Shown here in pieces: positions 28,471 through 38,132 of a stretch of 64,000 bases of DNA. Location: contig NZ_AP025944.1 in NCBI RefSeq assembly GCF_024349685.1, positions 5,659,001-5,723,000 on the forward strand. Reading direction: 5' to 3'. Position 1 is the stretch's first letter. Every line of letters begins with the position of its first letter. The notes under the pieces are model-generated. The model made no database searches, was not told the origin of the DNA, and saw only the letters and a list, made by a program, of their open reading frames with translations. Made by a program: the position numbers and the translations under genes. The DNA is from Pseudomonas sp. LRP2-20. Its GTDB lineage: Bacteria; Pseudomonadota; Gammaproteobacteria; Pseudomonadales; Pseudomonadaceae.

Positions 28471-28696
28471 CAAGAGCGAGCAACATCCACTGTGCATGAC
28501 GAGGGTGACCAAACCCTCCATTGCGGTAGATGGCTTGAGTGTGCGCAGTTCCTGCCAGGTCGATTTAGCCGGGAACGACCTGTTCTTAGCCAAAGCAGCC
28601 ATGCCGGCATTCTGTTGTTGCGGGCATGTCGCCGTCGTCACAGAATCGGTCGTAAATCACAGCAGCACTCTCTTAGCGATAAAAGGGACAACAGCC

Positions 28697-28954
28697 ATGA
28701 TGCATGCGGATTTGATTGACCAGGACGACCTGGCAGGCCACCTGCGCGCACGCGGGTTCGACATTCCCGCCGGGGCCAGTGCCGAGCAGGCCTGCGAAGC
28801 GGTGGTACGCGGTTTGACCGAGCCCAATGCGCGGGCGCTGAAGGGGATGGTAGAGCAGATGTATACCGGTAGCGCGACGATCCTGCCGGCGGTGCGCCAG
28901 GCCATCGACAAACAACTATTGCCGGCTTTGGCACAGTTTAATAAACGCGCCTGA
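28697..28954 (+). CDS. Small conserved-looking hypothetical protein
   Basis: An 85-aa protein, MMHADLIDQDDLAGHLRARG..., predicted fully helical. It has no motif I recognise. The ATG is preceded by AAGGGA. It lies between cdhB and gbdR, so a link to quaternary-amine metabolism is possible but only positional. The frame is open upstream to 28496, but that part has atypical composition. Confidence 0.6.
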   Translation: MMHADLIDQDDLAGHLRARGFDIPAGASAEQACEAVVRGLTEPNARALKGMVEQMYTGSATILPAVRQAIDKQLLPALAQFNKRA

Positions 28955-28975
28955 CCGATTTTTCCTGTACTGGCA

Positions 28976-29066
28976 CCTTCGCGGGCGAGCCCGCTCCCAC
29001 AGGTAGTGCACCGCATTCAAAAGCGGTGCCGTAACCTGTGGGAGCGGGCTTGCCCGCGAAGGGGCC
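28976..29066. repeat. REP pair
   Basis: Two inverted REP copies between the convergent small gene and gbdR. Confidence 0.85.
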
Positions 29067-29075
29067 AGCTCTGTT

Positions 29076-30182
29076 TCAGAGCCTTACACTTGCAAATGTC
29101 GACTCGTTGCGCGCCTGGCTCAGGGCCGCCATCGGGCCGCTGTGCGGCGACAGGGTCATGGCCTGCGGGATAGGCATCATCGCCACCTGCTGCGCGGTGT
29201 TGGAGCCCACGCGCTCATCACGCGGCGGAATGCCGAAGTACTCGCGGTAGCACTTGGAGAAGTGCGGCGTGGAGACAAAGCCACATACCGAGGCCACTTC
29301 GATGATCGACATCGGCGTCTGCTTGAGCAACTGCCGCGCGCGGATCAGCCTCAGCTTCAGGTAATAGCGCGATGGCGAGCAATGCAGGTACTTCTGGAAC
29401 AGCCGCTCGAGCTGCCGACGCGACACCGACACATACACCGCCAGTTCGTCGAGGTCGATCGGCTCTTCGAGGTTGGCCTCCATCAGCGCGACGATCTCCT
29501 GCAGCTTCGGCTGGTTGGTGCCGAGCATGTGCTTGAGCGGTACGCGCTGGTGGTCCTGTTCGTTGCGGATGCGCTCGTAGACGAACATTTCGGAGATCGC
29601 CGCCGACAGCTCGCGGCCGTGATCGCGGCTGATCAGGTGCAGCATCATGTCCAGCGGCGCGGTACCGCCAGAGCTGGTGAAACGGTTACGGTCGAGGGTG
29701 AACAGGCGGGTGCTCATGTTCACCCGTGGGAAGGCCTCCTGCATCGCCGCCAGGCATTCCCAGTGCACGCTGCAATCGAAGCCGTCGAGCAGGCCTGCGC
29801 AGGCCAGCGCCCAGCTGCCGGTGCACACCGCGCCGAGGCGGCGCGACTGACGCGCCTGGGCCTGCAGCCAGGTGACATGTTCACGGGTGACGCTGCGCTG
29901 GATACCCACGCCGCCGCAGACAATCACCGTGTCGATCGGCGGCGCGCTGTGCATCGCCGCATCCGGGGTGATCTGCAGGCCATCGCTGGCCCACACCTGG
30001 CCGCCATCGGCGGTCAGCGTGTGCCAGCGGTACAGCTCGCGGCCGGACAGCTGGTTCGCCATGCGCAGCGGCTCAACCGCCGATGCCAGGGAAATCAGGG
30101 TGAAATTGTCCAATAGAAGAAACCCGATGGACTGGGGTGCTGTGCGGTTCTGGGTTGGGTTCCCGGAGGTGTACGACGTCAT
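29076..30182 (-). CDS. gbdR: Glycine betaine/dimethylglycine-responsive activator (GATase1-AraC type)
   Basis: A 368-aa regulator with an N-terminal amidotransferase-like sensor domain (FLLLDNFTLISLASAVEPLRMAN). A double AraC helix-turn-helix follows, including MSIIEVASVCGFVSTPHFSKCYREYF. GbdR activates the gbc, dgc, sox, cbc and sdaB genes in pseudomonads in response to betaine or dimethylglycine. The start at 30182 has GAGGAG upstream. It resembles cdhR in architecture, indicating paralogous regulators for successive steps. Confidence 0.92.
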   Translation of the reverse strand: MTSYTSGNPTQNRTAPQSIGFLLLDNFTLISLASAVEPLRMANQLSGRELYRWHTLTADGGQVWASDGLQITPDAAMHSAPPIDTVIVCGGVGIQRSVTREHVTWLQAQARQSRRLGAVCTGSWALACAGLLDGFDCSVHWECLAAMQEAFPRVNMSTRLFTLDRNRFTSSGGTAPLDMMLHLISRDHGRELSAAISEMFVYERIRNEQDHQRVPLKHMLGTNQPKLQEIVALMEANLEEPIDLDELAVYVSVSRRQLERLFQKYLHCSPSRYYLKLRLIRARQLLKQTPMSIIEVASVCGFVSTPHFSKCYREYFGIPPRDERVGSNTAQQVAMMPIPQAMTLSPHSGPMAALSQARNESTFASVRL

Positions 30183-30577
30183 CGCGATTTCTCCTCACAC
30201 AAATGCTGGGTGTGCCTCAGGCGGGCACTGATTTTCTTGTTATGGCCCCAGGTTCATGTGCAGGGGCTTGCTGCCAATCTCAACGCAAGGGTCGTGCCTG
30301 AAATTGAACGACCATCCGAAAAAACCTGAAAACGACGCCTTCATTCGGCAAATCAGGTACTTCGATCGAGTTGGCAAGTCTTCGCAAAGCGCCGTGCTAG
30401 CGCATTGCGTGTAACGGCTGAGCAATTTGGTGACACGCGCAATCCAGGTTGCCCAGAAACGACACTCTTGAGTGTCACCGACAATGCCCACACTGATAGC
30501 GACACCCGACGATCGGCAGCATCAAACACGCACTGTAATAGGGCACGGCAAGCGCCGATGCACTTCGATCAGACTTA
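30183..30577. promoter_or_regulatory. gbdR upstream region
   Basis: About 400 bp with no convincing gene on either strand, presumably holding the gbdR promoter. A 16-bp inverted repeat (GACACTC-TT-GAGTGTC) lies at 30461-30476. I see no other clear element. Confidence 0.4.
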
Positions 30578-30660
30578 AAGGGCCTCTTCGCGGGCAAGCC
30601 CGCTCCCACAGGAACCTCACCAAACCTGTGGGAGCGGGCTTGCCCGCGAAGAGGCCCTTG
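30578..30660. repeat. REP pair with near-perfect 35-bp arms
   Basis: Two REP copies match as an essentially perfect inverted repeat of about 35 bp per arm, separated by about 12 bp. It lies immediately downstream of sdaB and could act as its 3' hairpin. Confidence 0.9.
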
Positions 30661-30676
30661 AGGCCAGCCTGAAAAC

Positions 30677-32053
30677 TCAGCACTCGATGGCGCTGACCGC
30701 CAGGCCACCGCGCGAGGTCTCTTTGTACTTGTCATGCATGTCGGCGCCGGTATCGCGCATGGTGCGGATCACCTGATCGAGGGAGATGAAGTGCTCGCCA
30801 TCGCCGCGCAGGGCCATCTGCACGGCATTGATCGCCTTCACTGCAGCAATCGCGTTGCGCTCGATGCACGGCACCTGCACCAGGCCGCCGACCGGGTCGC
30901 AGGTCAGCCCGAGGTTGTGTTCCAGGGCGATTTCGGCGGCGTTCTCCACCTGCGCCGGCGTCGCCCCGAGCACTTCGGCAAGGCCCGCAGCGGCCATGGC
31001 GCAGGCCGAGCCGACCTCACCCTGGCAGCCGACTTCGGCACCGGAAATCGACGCGTTCTTCTTGCACAGGATGCCCACCGCGGCGGCGCCGAGGAAGAAG
31101 TCGACCACGCTGGACTCATCCACCGCATCGCTGAAGCGCATGTAGTAGTGCAGCACCGCCGGGATGATACCGGCCGCGCCGTTGGTGGGCGCGGTAACCA
31201 TGCGCCCGCCGGCGGCGTTCTCTTCATTGACCGCCAGGGCGAACAGGTTGACCCACTCCATGGCGCTCATGGTCGAGCCGATCACGTTGGGCTTGCCGAT
31301 CTCCTGCAGGCTGCGGTGCAGCTTGGCGGCGCGGCGGCGCACGTTGAGCCCGCCGGGCAGCGTGCCTTCGTATTTCAGGCCGTTGTTGACGCACTCCTGC
31401 ATGGCTTCCCAGAGCTTATGCAGGCCGGCGCGGATCTCTTCCTCGCTGCGCCAGACTTTCTCGTTGGCCATCATCAATTGCGACACGCTGAGGTCGTTTT
31501 GCTTGCACAGGCGCAGCAGTTCGGCGGCGCTGTTGAAATCGTACGGCAGCACTGTCTGGTCGGCATCCAGCACGCCGCTGGCGGCCTGGGCGGCGTCGAC
31601 CACGAAACCGCCACCGACCGAGTAGTAGGTGTCGCGGTGCAGCTCGCCCTGGGCGCCCTCGGCGATCAGGGTCATGGCATTGGGGTGGTACGGCAGGTTC
31701 TCGTCCAGCAGCAGCATGTCGCGGGCCCAGACGAACTCGATGGGCAGGCGGTTATCCAGCTTCAGGGTATTGGTTTCGCGCAGGTCGGCGATCCGCGGGA
31801 CGATCTGGGTCGGGTCGATGGCGTCCGGCCATTCGCCCATCAGGCCCATGATGGTGGCGTTGTCGGTGCCATGGCCGATGCCGGTGGCCGACAGCGAACC
31901 GTACAACCGCACTTCGATCCTTTGCACCTGTTCCAACTCGCCGCGCTCACGCAGGCCCTGGACGAACAGGGCGCCGGCACGCATGGGGCCGACGGTGTGG
32001 GAGCTGGAAGGCCCGACACCGATCTTGAACAGGTCGAACACGCTGATGGCCAT
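30677..32053 (-). CDS. sdaB: L-serine ammonia-lyase (iron-sulfur type)
   Basis: A 458-aa L-serine dehydratase converting serine to pyruvate and ammonia. It has the N-terminal [11 protein letters not shown] motif. Cysteines for the labile 4Fe-4S cluster are in [21 protein letters not shown] and the [16 protein letters not shown] stretch. It completes the route betaine to glycine to serine to pyruvate. The ATG at 32053 has AGAGG upstream; the longer open frame lacks family homology. It is divergent from cbcX. Confidence 0.95.
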   Translation of the reverse strand: MAISVFDLFKIGVGPSSSHTVGPMRAGALFVQGLRERGELEQVQRIEVRLYGSLSATGIGHGTDNATIMGLMGEWPDAIDPTQIVPRIADLRETNTLKLDNRLPIEFVWARDMLLLDENLPYHPNAMTLIAEGAQGELHRDTYYSVGGGFVVDAAQAASGVLDADQTVLPYDFNSAAELLRLCKQNDLSVSQLMMANEKVWRSEEEIRAGLHKLWEAMQECVNNGLKYEGTLPGGLNVRRRAAKLHRSLQEIGKPNVIGSTMSAMEWVNLFALAVNEENAAGGRMVTAPTNGAAGIIPAVLHYYMRFSDAVDESSVVDFFLGAAAVGILCKKNASISGAEVGCQGEVGSACAMAAAGLAEVLGATPAQVENAAEIALEHNLGLTCDPVGGLVQVPCIERNAIAAVKAINAVQMALRGDGEHFISLDQVIRTMRDTGADMHDKYKETSRGGLAVSAIEC

Positions 32054-32304
32054 TGTCGAATCACCTCTTGCTGGGCTTGTCTCTGCGCGCCATGCGCAGG
32101 GCGGGGCAACTGCTAGGCTGAAGCTGCGAGCCGCCACGAATGCACGCATCATCGGGCTTTTGCCTACCCCCTCGCCGTCTGCAACCGACGTACTTTTGTC
32201 CAGCAGCGCCGCAGCCTTTTCGGCCACCTTCGCGCCGTTTTCGAACGGCGTGGTGACGCAAAAATGCGGCTACAGGGGAGGAAAAACTCATAAACGACAT
32301 CGCC

Positions 32305-32342
32305 CGTACTGGATGCGACCCGTTCCGTACTGGTTACGACCC
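32305..32342. promoter_or_regulatory. 21-bp-spaced direct repeat, candidate GbdR operator
   Basis: CGTACTGGATGCGACCC (32305-32321) and CGTACTGGTTACGACCC (32326-32342) are direct repeats with 15 of 17 matches and start-to-start spacing of 21 bp. They lie in the 442-bp gap between divergent sdaB and cbcX, both GbdR targets in P. aeruginosa. The rest of the gap shows no gene. Confidence 0.55.
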
Positions 32343-32495
32343 CACCAGTAGGCGATTGCCCGGCGCTGGAGGATTATCAAAAGCGACTCGTAAAGCACGG
32401 CCACGCATCCTGCCCTCTGCAGGCCTGGTCGACCGGACCCTGAGAAAGCCCGGCGACCCAAGCGAACCCGAAGACAAAATCACAGGAGTCCATCC

Positions 32496-33443
32496 ATGAA
32501 AGGTTCACCCTCGCTGTTGCTGGTTGCGATGCTGTCCGCACCGTTCCTGGCCCAGGCCGCCGAACCCGAGCAGTGCCAGACGGTACGCTTCTCCGATGTC
32601 GGCTGGACCGACATCACGGTCACCACGGCGACCACCAGCGTTGTGCTCGAAGCACTGGGTTACAAGACCCACACCACCATGATCTCGGTACCGGTGACCT
32701 ACAAGTCGCTGGCCACCGGCAAGGACCTGGACGTGTTTCTCGGCAACTGGATGCCGACCATGGAGAACGACATCAAGCAGTACCGTGACGCCGGCACTGT
32801 GGAGACCGTGCGCGCCAACCTGGAAAACGCCAAGTACACCCTGGCCGTGCCCCAGGCGCTGTATGACAAGGGGCTCAAGGACTTCAGCGACATTCCCAAG
32901 TTCAAGAAGGAACTGGACGGCAAGATCTATGGCATCGAGCCCGGCAACGATGGCAACCGCACCATCCAGAGCATGATCGACAAGAATGCCTTCGGCCTCA
33001 AGGACGCTGGTTTCAAGATCGTGCAGTCGAGCGAGGCCGGCATGCTGTCGCAGGTCGACCGCGCGCAGAAACGCGGCGAGGCGCTGGTGTTCCTGGGCTG
33101 GGAACCGCACCCGATGAATACCCGCTTCAAGATGCAGTACCTGACTGGCGGGGACGAATTCTTCGGCCCCGACTTCGGCAAAGCCACCGTGCTGACCAAC
33201 ACCCGCAAGGGCTATGTGCAGGAATGCAGCAACGTCGGCCAGCTCCTGAAGAACCTGTCGTTCGAGCTCAAGGATGAAAGCACCATGATGGGCTATGTCC
33301 TGGACGACAAGATGAAGCCCGAGGCGGCCGCCAAGAAGTGGCTCAAGGACAACCCCGGCAAGCTGGACACCTGGCTGGCGGGCGTCACCACCGTGGATGG
33401 CAAGCCGGGCCTTGAGGCGGCCAAGGCCAAGCTGGCGCAGTAA
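32496..33443 (+). CDS. cbcX: Choline/betaine ABC transporter solute-binding protein
   Basis: A 315-aa ProX/OpuAC-like periplasmic protein with signal peptide (LLVAMLSAPFLAQAAE) and the family segments GWTDITVTTATTSVVLEALGY and LGNWMPTMENDI. It is the first gene of cbcX-cbcW-cbcV. It is paralogous to caiX (shared YDKGLK and IQSSEAG-type blocks), consistent with several binding proteins serving one core transporter. Confidence 0.92.
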   Translation: MKGSPSLLLVAMLSAPFLAQAAEPEQCQTVRFSDVGWTDITVTTATTSVVLEALGYKTHTTMISVPVTYKSLATGKDLDVFLGNWMPTMENDIKQYRDAGTVETVRANLENAKYTLAVPQALYDKGLKDFSDIPKFKKELDGKIYGIEPGNDGNRTIQSMIDKNAFGLKDAGFKIVQSSEAGMLSQVDRAQKRGEALVFLGWEPHPMNTRFKMQYLTGGDEFFGPDFGKATVLTNTRKGYVQECSNVGQLLKNLSFELKDESTMMGYVLDDKMKPEAAAKKWLKDNPGKLDTWLAGVTTVDGKPGLEAAKAKLAQ

Positions 33444-33466
33444 GGCAACACGTCATAGCGCTACCT

Positions 33467-33490
33467 CGGGGCGGGACCGTGCCCGCCCCG
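33467..33490 (+). promoter_or_regulatory. GC-rich intercistronic hairpin between cbcX and cbcW
   Basis: A perfect 9-bp stem (CGGGGCGGG / CCCGCCCCG) with a 6-nt loop and no T-run. It is typical of a 3' stabilising or attenuating hairpin that leaves binding-protein mRNA in excess over permease mRNA. Confidence 0.65.
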
Positions 33491-33527
33491 GACTGATTTC
33501 AATCTTTGCAGGTGGAAGCTCGCTATC

Positions 33528-34373
33528 ATGCTTATCGATCAGAAAATACCCCTGGGTCAGTACATCGCGTCGTTCGTCGAATGGCTGACCCAGAATGGCG
33601 CGAACTATTTCGACGCCATTGCCCGAGGCCTGGAGTTCATGATCCATGGCGTCACCAGTACCCTGACCTTCTTCAACCCGTTCGTGCTCATCGCCCTGTT
33701 CGCCGCCCTGGCGCATCTCATTCAACGCAAGTGGGCGCTGACCGCATTCGTCGCCCTCTCCTTCCTGCTGATCCTCAACCTGGGGTACTGGCAGGAAACC
33801 ATGGAGACCCTGGCCCAGGTGACCTTCGCCACCGTGGTCTGCGTGGCCATCGGCGTGCCGCTGGGTATCGTCGCCGCGCACAAGCCGATGTTCTACACCG
33901 CCATGCGCCCGGTGCTCGACCTGATGCAGACGGTGCCGACCTTCGTCTACCTGATCCCGACCCTTACCCTGTTCGGCCTGGGCGTGGTGCCGGGGCTGAT
34001 CTCGACGGTGGTGTTCGCCATCGCCGCGCCAATCCGCCTCACCTATCTGGGCATCTGCGACGTGCCGCAAGAGCTGATGGACGCCGGCAAGGCCTTTGGC
34101 TGCTCGCGCCGCCAGCTGCTCACCCGTATCGAACTGCCGCACGCGATGCCAAGCATCGCCGCCGGCGTCACCCAGTGCATCATGCTGTCGCTGTCGATGG
34201 TGGTGATTGCCGCCCTGGTGGGCGCCGATGGCCTGGGTAAACCTGTGGTCAACGCACTGAACACCGCCGATATCTCCTTGGGCTTCGAAGCGGGCCTGGC
34301 GATCGTGCTGCTGGCGATCATGCTCGACCGTATCTGCAAGCAACCGGAACTGCCGGTAAGGGGTGAGGCATGA
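33528..34373 (+). CDS. cbcW: Choline/betaine/carnitine ABC transporter permease
   Basis: A 281-aa inner-membrane permease of the OpuAB/ProW type with about six hydrophobic helices. It carries the EAA-type loop GICDVPQELMDAGKAFGCSRRQLLTRIELPHAMPSIAAG. It forms the translocation channel with CbcV. Its stop overlaps the cbcV start (ATGA). Confidence 0.94.
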   Translation: MLIDQKIPLGQYIASFVEWLTQNGANYFDAIARGLEFMIHGVTSTLTFFNPFVLIALFAALAHLIQRKWALTAFVALSFLLILNLGYWQETMETLAQVTFATVVCVAIGVPLGIVAAHKPMFYTAMRPVLDLMQTVPTFVYLIPTLTLFGLGVVPGLISTVVFAIAAPIRLTYLGICDVPQELMDAGKAFGCSRRQLLTRIELPHAMPSIAAGVTQCIMLSLSMVVIAALVGADGLGKPVVNALNTADISLGFEAGLAIVLLAIMLDRICKQPELPVRGEA

Positions 34374-35548
34374 GCATCATTCGATTCGAAGACGTCGACG
34401 TCATTTTCTCCAACAAGCCGCGCGAAGCGCTGGCGTTGCTGGACAAGGGCCAGACCCGCGAGCAGATCCTCAAGCAGACCGGCCTGGTGGTCGGTGTGGA
34501 AAAGGCCAATCTGGATATCAAGAAAGGCGAGATCTGCGTGCTGATGGGCCTGTCCGGCTCGGGCAAGTCGAGCCTGCTGCGCTGCATCAACGGCCTCAAC
34601 ACCGTGAGCCGCGGCAAGCTGTTCGTCGAGCATGAAGGCAAGCACATCGATATCGCCCACTGCACCCCGGCAGAACTGAAGATGATGCGCACCAAGCGCA
34701 TCGCCATGGTGTTCCAGAAGTTCGCCCTGATGCCGTGGCTGACGGTGCGCGAAAACATCAGCTTCGGCCTGGAAATGCAGGGTCGCCCGGAAAAGGAACG
34801 GCGCAAGCTGGTCGATGAGAAGCTCGAACTGGTCGGCCTGACCCAATGGCGTAACAAGAAGCCGGACGAACTCTCCGGCGGCATGCAGCAGCGTGTGGGC
34901 CTGGCCCGGGCGCTGGCGATGGATGCCGACATCCTGCTGATGGACGAACCGTTCTCGGCCCTCGACCCGCTGATCCGCCAGGGTCTGCAAGACGAGTTGC
35001 TGGGCTTGCAGGCCAAGCTGAGCAAGACCATCGTGTTCGTCAGCCACGACCTCGACGAGGCCCTGAAGCTGGGCAGCCGCATCGCCATCATGAAAGACGG
35101 GCGGATCATCCAGTACAGCAAGCCGGAAGAGATCGTGCTGAACCCGGCCGACGAGTACGTGCGTACCTTCGTCGCCCACACCAACCCGTTGAACGTGCTG
35201 TGCGGACGCAGCCTGATGCGCAGCCTGGACAACTGCAAGCGGGTCAACGGCTCGGTGTGCCTGGACCCGGGTATCGATTCGTGGCTGGACCTGGGCGAAG
35301 GTGGCTCGCTCAAGCGCGCACGCCAGGGGCAGAACGGGCTGGACATGCAGAACTGGGCGCCGGGGCAGGCTGTGGAAGGGCTTGGGCGCAAGCCGACGCT
35401 GGTGCATGCCGACATTGGCATGCGCGAGGCGCTGCAGATTCGTTACCAGACGGGCAACAAGCTGGTGCTGCAGGAAAACGACAAGGTGGTGGGGATTCTT
35501 GGGGATACCGAGCTCTACCACGCACTGCTCGGCAAGACCCACGGCTGA
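34370..35548 (+). CDS. cbcV: Choline/betaine/carnitine ABC transporter ATP-binding protein
   Basis: A 392-aa ATPase. Walker A is GLSGSGKSS, the signature LSGGMQQRVGLARAL, and Walker B DILLMDEPFSALDP; FVSHDLDEALKLG follows. The C-terminal region after residue 290 is CBS-like (PTLVHADIGMREALQIRYQ), as in osmosensing OpuA/ProV ATPases. It energises uptake for CbcX and probably CaiX. Confidence 0.95.
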   Translation: MSIIRFEDVDVIFSNKPREALALLDKGQTREQILKQTGLVVGVEKANLDIKKGEICVLMGLSGSGKSSLLRCINGLNTVSRGKLFVEHEGKHIDIAHCTPAELKMMRTKRIAMVFQKFALMPWLTVRENISFGLEMQGRPEKERRKLVDEKLELVGLTQWRNKKPDELSGGMQQRVGLARALAMDADILLMDEPFSALDPLIRQGLQDELLGLQAKLSKTIVFVSHDLDEALKLGSRIAIMKDGRIIQYSKPEEIVLNPADEYVRTFVAHTNPLNVLCGRSLMRSLDNCKRVNGSVCLDPGIDSWLDLGEGGSLKRARQGQNGLDMQNWAPGQAVEGLGRKPTLVHADIGMREALQIRYQTGNKLVLQENDKVVGILGDTELYHALLGKTHG

Positions 35549-35571
35549 AATCGTTGGGGCCGCTTCGCGCC

Positions 35572-35662
35572 CCATTCGCGGGACAAGCCCGCTCCCACAG
35601 GTAATTCACCACATTTGAGGTCGGTGGAGGACTTGTGGGAGCGGGCTTGCCCCGCGAATGGG
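35572..35662. repeat. REP pair
   Basis: Inverted REP copies with the extra-base variant (GCGGGACAAGC / GCTTGCCCCGC) between the convergent cbcV and hisF. Confidence 0.85.
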
Positions 35663-35687
35663 CTGCAAAGCAGCCCCAATCAATGGT

Positions 35688-36458
35688 TCAGCGAACGACG
35701 ATACCGCGCGAAGCCATGTAGGCCTTGGCCTCAGGCACCGTGTACTCGCCAAAGTGGAAGATGCTGGCCGCCAGCACCGCACTGGCATGCCCTTCCAGAA
35801 TCCCGTCAGCCAGGTGCTGCAGGTTACCCACACCACCCGAGGCAATCACCGGAATCCCCAGCGCATCGCTGATGGCGCGGGTCACGCCCAGGTCGAAGCC
35901 GTTCTTCATGCCGTCCTGGTCCATGCTGGTCAGCAGGATCTCCCCGGCCCCCAGCCCTTCCATCTTCTTCGCCCACTCGACGGCATCCAGCCCGGTCGGC
36001 TTGCGCCCGCCGTGGGTAAAGATCTCCCAGCGCGGCGCTTCACCCGGCCCGGACACCTTCTTGGCGTCGATGGCGACGACGATGCACTGCGAACCGAAAC
36101 GGTCCGCCGCCTCGCCGACGAACTCCGGGTTGAACACAGCGGCGGTGTTGATCGAAACCTTGTCGGCACCGGCATTGAGCAGGTTGCGGATGTCCTGCAC
36201 GGTGCGCACGCCACCGCCCACGGTCAGCGGGATGAACACCTGGCTGGCCATGCGTTCGACGGTATGCAGGGTGGTGTCGCGGCCGTCGACGCTGGCAGTG
36301 ATGTCGAGGAAGGTGATTTCGTCGGCACCCTGCTCGTTGTAGCGACGGGCGATTTCCACCGGGTCGCCGGCATCACGGATGTTCTCGAACTTGACGCCCT
36401 TGACCACCCGGCCGTTGTCCACGTCCAGGCAAGGGATGATGCGCTTGGCCAGTGCCAT
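35688..36458 (-). CDS. hisF: Imidazole glycerol phosphate synthase, cyclase subunit
   Basis: A 256-aa TIM-barrel cyclase starting [22 protein letters not shown], with catalytic Asp in CLDVD and phosphate-binding loops (VGGGVRT; SGGVGN). It pairs with HisH to make imidazole glycerol phosphate and AICAR in histidine synthesis. It is the last gene of hisB-hisH-DUF2164-hisA-hisF, 10 bp after hisA. Confidence 0.98.
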   Translation of the reverse strand: MALAKRIIPCLDVDNGRVVKGVKFENIRDAGDPVEIARRYNEQGADEITFLDITASVDGRDTTLHTVERMASQVFIPLTVGGGVRTVQDIRNLLNAGADKVSINTAAVFNPEFVGEAADRFGSQCIVVAIDAKKVSGPGEAPRWEIFTHGGRKPTGLDAVEWAKKMEGLGAGEILLTSMDQDGMKNGFDLGVTRAISDALGIPVIASGGVGNLQHLADGILEGHASAVLAASIFHFGEYTVPEAKAYMASRGIVVR

Positions 36459-36468
36459 GGTTCAGTCC

Positions 36469-37206
36469 TCAGCCTTGGTAGTTGTCGCAGAAGGCCTGGG
36501 CCTCGGCAACATCGAGGGTGCCTTCGTAGATGGCACGGCCGGTGATGGCGCCGATGATGCCTGGGGCCTTGGCGTCCAGCAGGGCCTTGATGTCGCCCAG
36601 GTTGTGGATGCCACCGGAAGCGATCACTGGAATGCGTGTGGCTTCGGCCAGGGCCTTGGTGAACGGCACGTTGCAGCCCTGCATCATGCCGTCCTTGGCG
36701 ATGTCGGTGTAAACGATCGCCGAGACGCCATCAGCCTCGAAACGCTTGGCCAGGTCGATGACCTGCACCGAGCTGACCTCGGCCCAGCCGTCGGTGGCGA
36801 CGAAACCGTCTTTCGCGTCCAGGCCGACGATGACCTTGCCCGGGAAGGCCTTGCACGCCTCGGCGACGAACTCAGGCTGCTTGACCGCCTTGGTGCCGAT
36901 GATCACGTAGCTGACGCCAGCCTTGACGTAGTGCTCGATGGTTTCCAGCGAGCGGATGCCGCCGCCGATCTGGATCGGCAGGTTCGGGTAGCGCTTGGCG
37001 ATGGCGGTGACCACTTCACCGTTGACCGGCTGGCCTTCGAAGGCGCCGTTGAGGTCGACCAGGTGCAGGCGGCGGCAGCCACCTTCGACCCACTTGGCGG
37101 CCATGCTCACCGGGTCGTCGGAAAATACCGTGGAGTCTTCCATGCGGCCCTGGCGCAGGCGCACGCAGGCACCGTCCTTCAGATCGATAGCGGGGATAAT
37201 CAGCAT
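36469..37206 (-). CDS. hisA: ProFAR isomerase
   Basis: A 245-aa TIM-barrel isomerase with [20 protein letters not shown] and IQIGGGIRS. It catalyses the Amadori rearrangement of ProFAR to PRFAR. It is homologous to the adjacent hisF. Confidence 0.98.
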   Translation of the reverse strand: MLIIPAIDLKDGACVRLRQGRMEDSTVFSDDPVSMAAKWVEGGCRRLHLVDLNGAFEGQPVNGEVVTAIAKRYPNLPIQIGGGIRSLETIEHYVKAGVSYVIIGTKAVKQPEFVAEACKAFPGKVIVGLDAKDGFVATDGWAEVSSVQVIDLAKRFEADGVSAIVYTDIAKDGMMQGCNVPFTKALAEATRIPVIASGGIHNLGDIKALLDAKAPGIIGAITGRAIYEGTLDVAEAQAFCDNYQG

Positions 37207-37233
37207 CTTGGGAACCTGTCTGTTCTTAGGGTT

Positions 37234-37494
37234 TCAGGGCTTCTCGAGCGCCCACAGATCGCTTTCGATGCTCTCGAACCGCTCCTTGAGGTGCAGCTGA
37301 ACATCGGCAATCGCCCTGTTGTAGTAATGGGGTGCAATTTCTTTGCTGAACAGTTCGAGGACCTCGGCCACCTCGAATGACCCAAGCTCCAGCTCGAAGC
37401 GGTCTTCGAGAAAGCGCTTGAGCGTGTCGAGCGCCTCGTGTTCCTCTTCGGGGGCCAGGGTGATGACCGGGGCCTTGGTCTTCGAACGGCTCAT
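37234..37494 (-). CDS. DUF2164 family protein inside the his operon
   Basis: An 86-aa protein of unknown function (TLKRFLEDRFELELGSFEVAEVLELFSKEIAPHYYNRAI), helical, matching the DUF2164 pattern. Its ATG shares a base with the hisH stop (TAATG), and hisA begins 27 bp after its end. It is therefore translationally coupled to histidine biosynthesis, but I know of no assigned role. Confidence 0.85.
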   Translation of the reverse strand: MSRSKTKAPVITLAPEEEHEALDTLKRFLEDRFELELGSFEVAEVLELFSKEIAPHYYNRAIADVQLHLKERFESIESDLWALEKP

Positions 37495-38132
37495 TACCAG
37501 CGCCCGTCCCAGGCGACGAAGTTCTGCAGCAGCTGCAGGCCATGGGTATGGCTCTTCTCCGGGTGGAACTGCACGGCAAAGCGCGAGCCATCGGCCAGCG
37601 CGGCGGCGAAATCGACGCCATAGTGGCCACGGCCGACCACCTGGCCTGGCTTGCCGGCATTGATGTAGTAGCTGTGCACGAAGTAGAAACGCGCACGGTC
37701 GGAAATGTCGTGCCACAGCGGGTGGTCGATGGTCTGGCTGACTTCGTTCCAGCCCATGTGCGGCACCTTCAGGTGCTCGCCGTCTTCTTTCAGGTCTTTG
37801 CCGAAGAAGCGCACCTGGCCAGGGAACAGGCCGATGCAGTCGACACCGTCGTTCTCTTCGCTGTGGTCGAGCAGCGCCTGCATGCCGACGCAGATGCCGA
37901 GGAACGGGCGGTCCTGGCTCACTTCGCGGACCAGGCTGTCGAAGCCCAGGCGGCGGATTTCGGCCATGCAGTCGCGGATCGCACCCACGCCTGGGAACAC
38001 CACGCGGTCAGCCTCGCGGATCACTGCGGCGTCGCTGGTGACCAGCACCTTGCCGGCGCCGACGTGCTCGAGCGCCTTGGCCACCGAGTGCAGGTTGCCC
38101 ATGCCATAATCGATTACGGCTACCGTCTGCAT
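37494..38132 (-). CDS. hisH: Imidazole glycerol phosphate synthase, glutaminase subunit
   Basis: A 212-aa class-I glutamine amidotransferase. The nucleophile is Cys in GICVGMQAL; the oxyanion segment [10 protein letters not shown] and the catalytic His/Glu in [10 protein letters not shown] complete the triad. It supplies ammonia to HisF. Its start directly abuts the hisB stop. Confidence 0.98.
   Translation of the reverse strand: MQTVAVIDYGMGNLHSVAKALEHVGAGKVLVTSDAAVIREADRVVFPGVGAIRDCMAEIRRLGFDSLVREVSQDRPFLGICVGMQALLDHSEENDGVDCIGLFPGQVRFFGKDLKEDGEHLKVPHMGWNEVSQTIDHPLWHDISDRARFYFVHSYYINAGKPGQVVGRGHYGVDFAAALADGSRFAVQFHPEKSHTHGLQLLQNFVAWDGRW

Noticed and set aside
30578..30660. REP pairs as possible CRISPR repeats
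   Set aside because: They occur as isolated inverted pairs at many loci, not as regularly spaced direct repeats with unique spacers.
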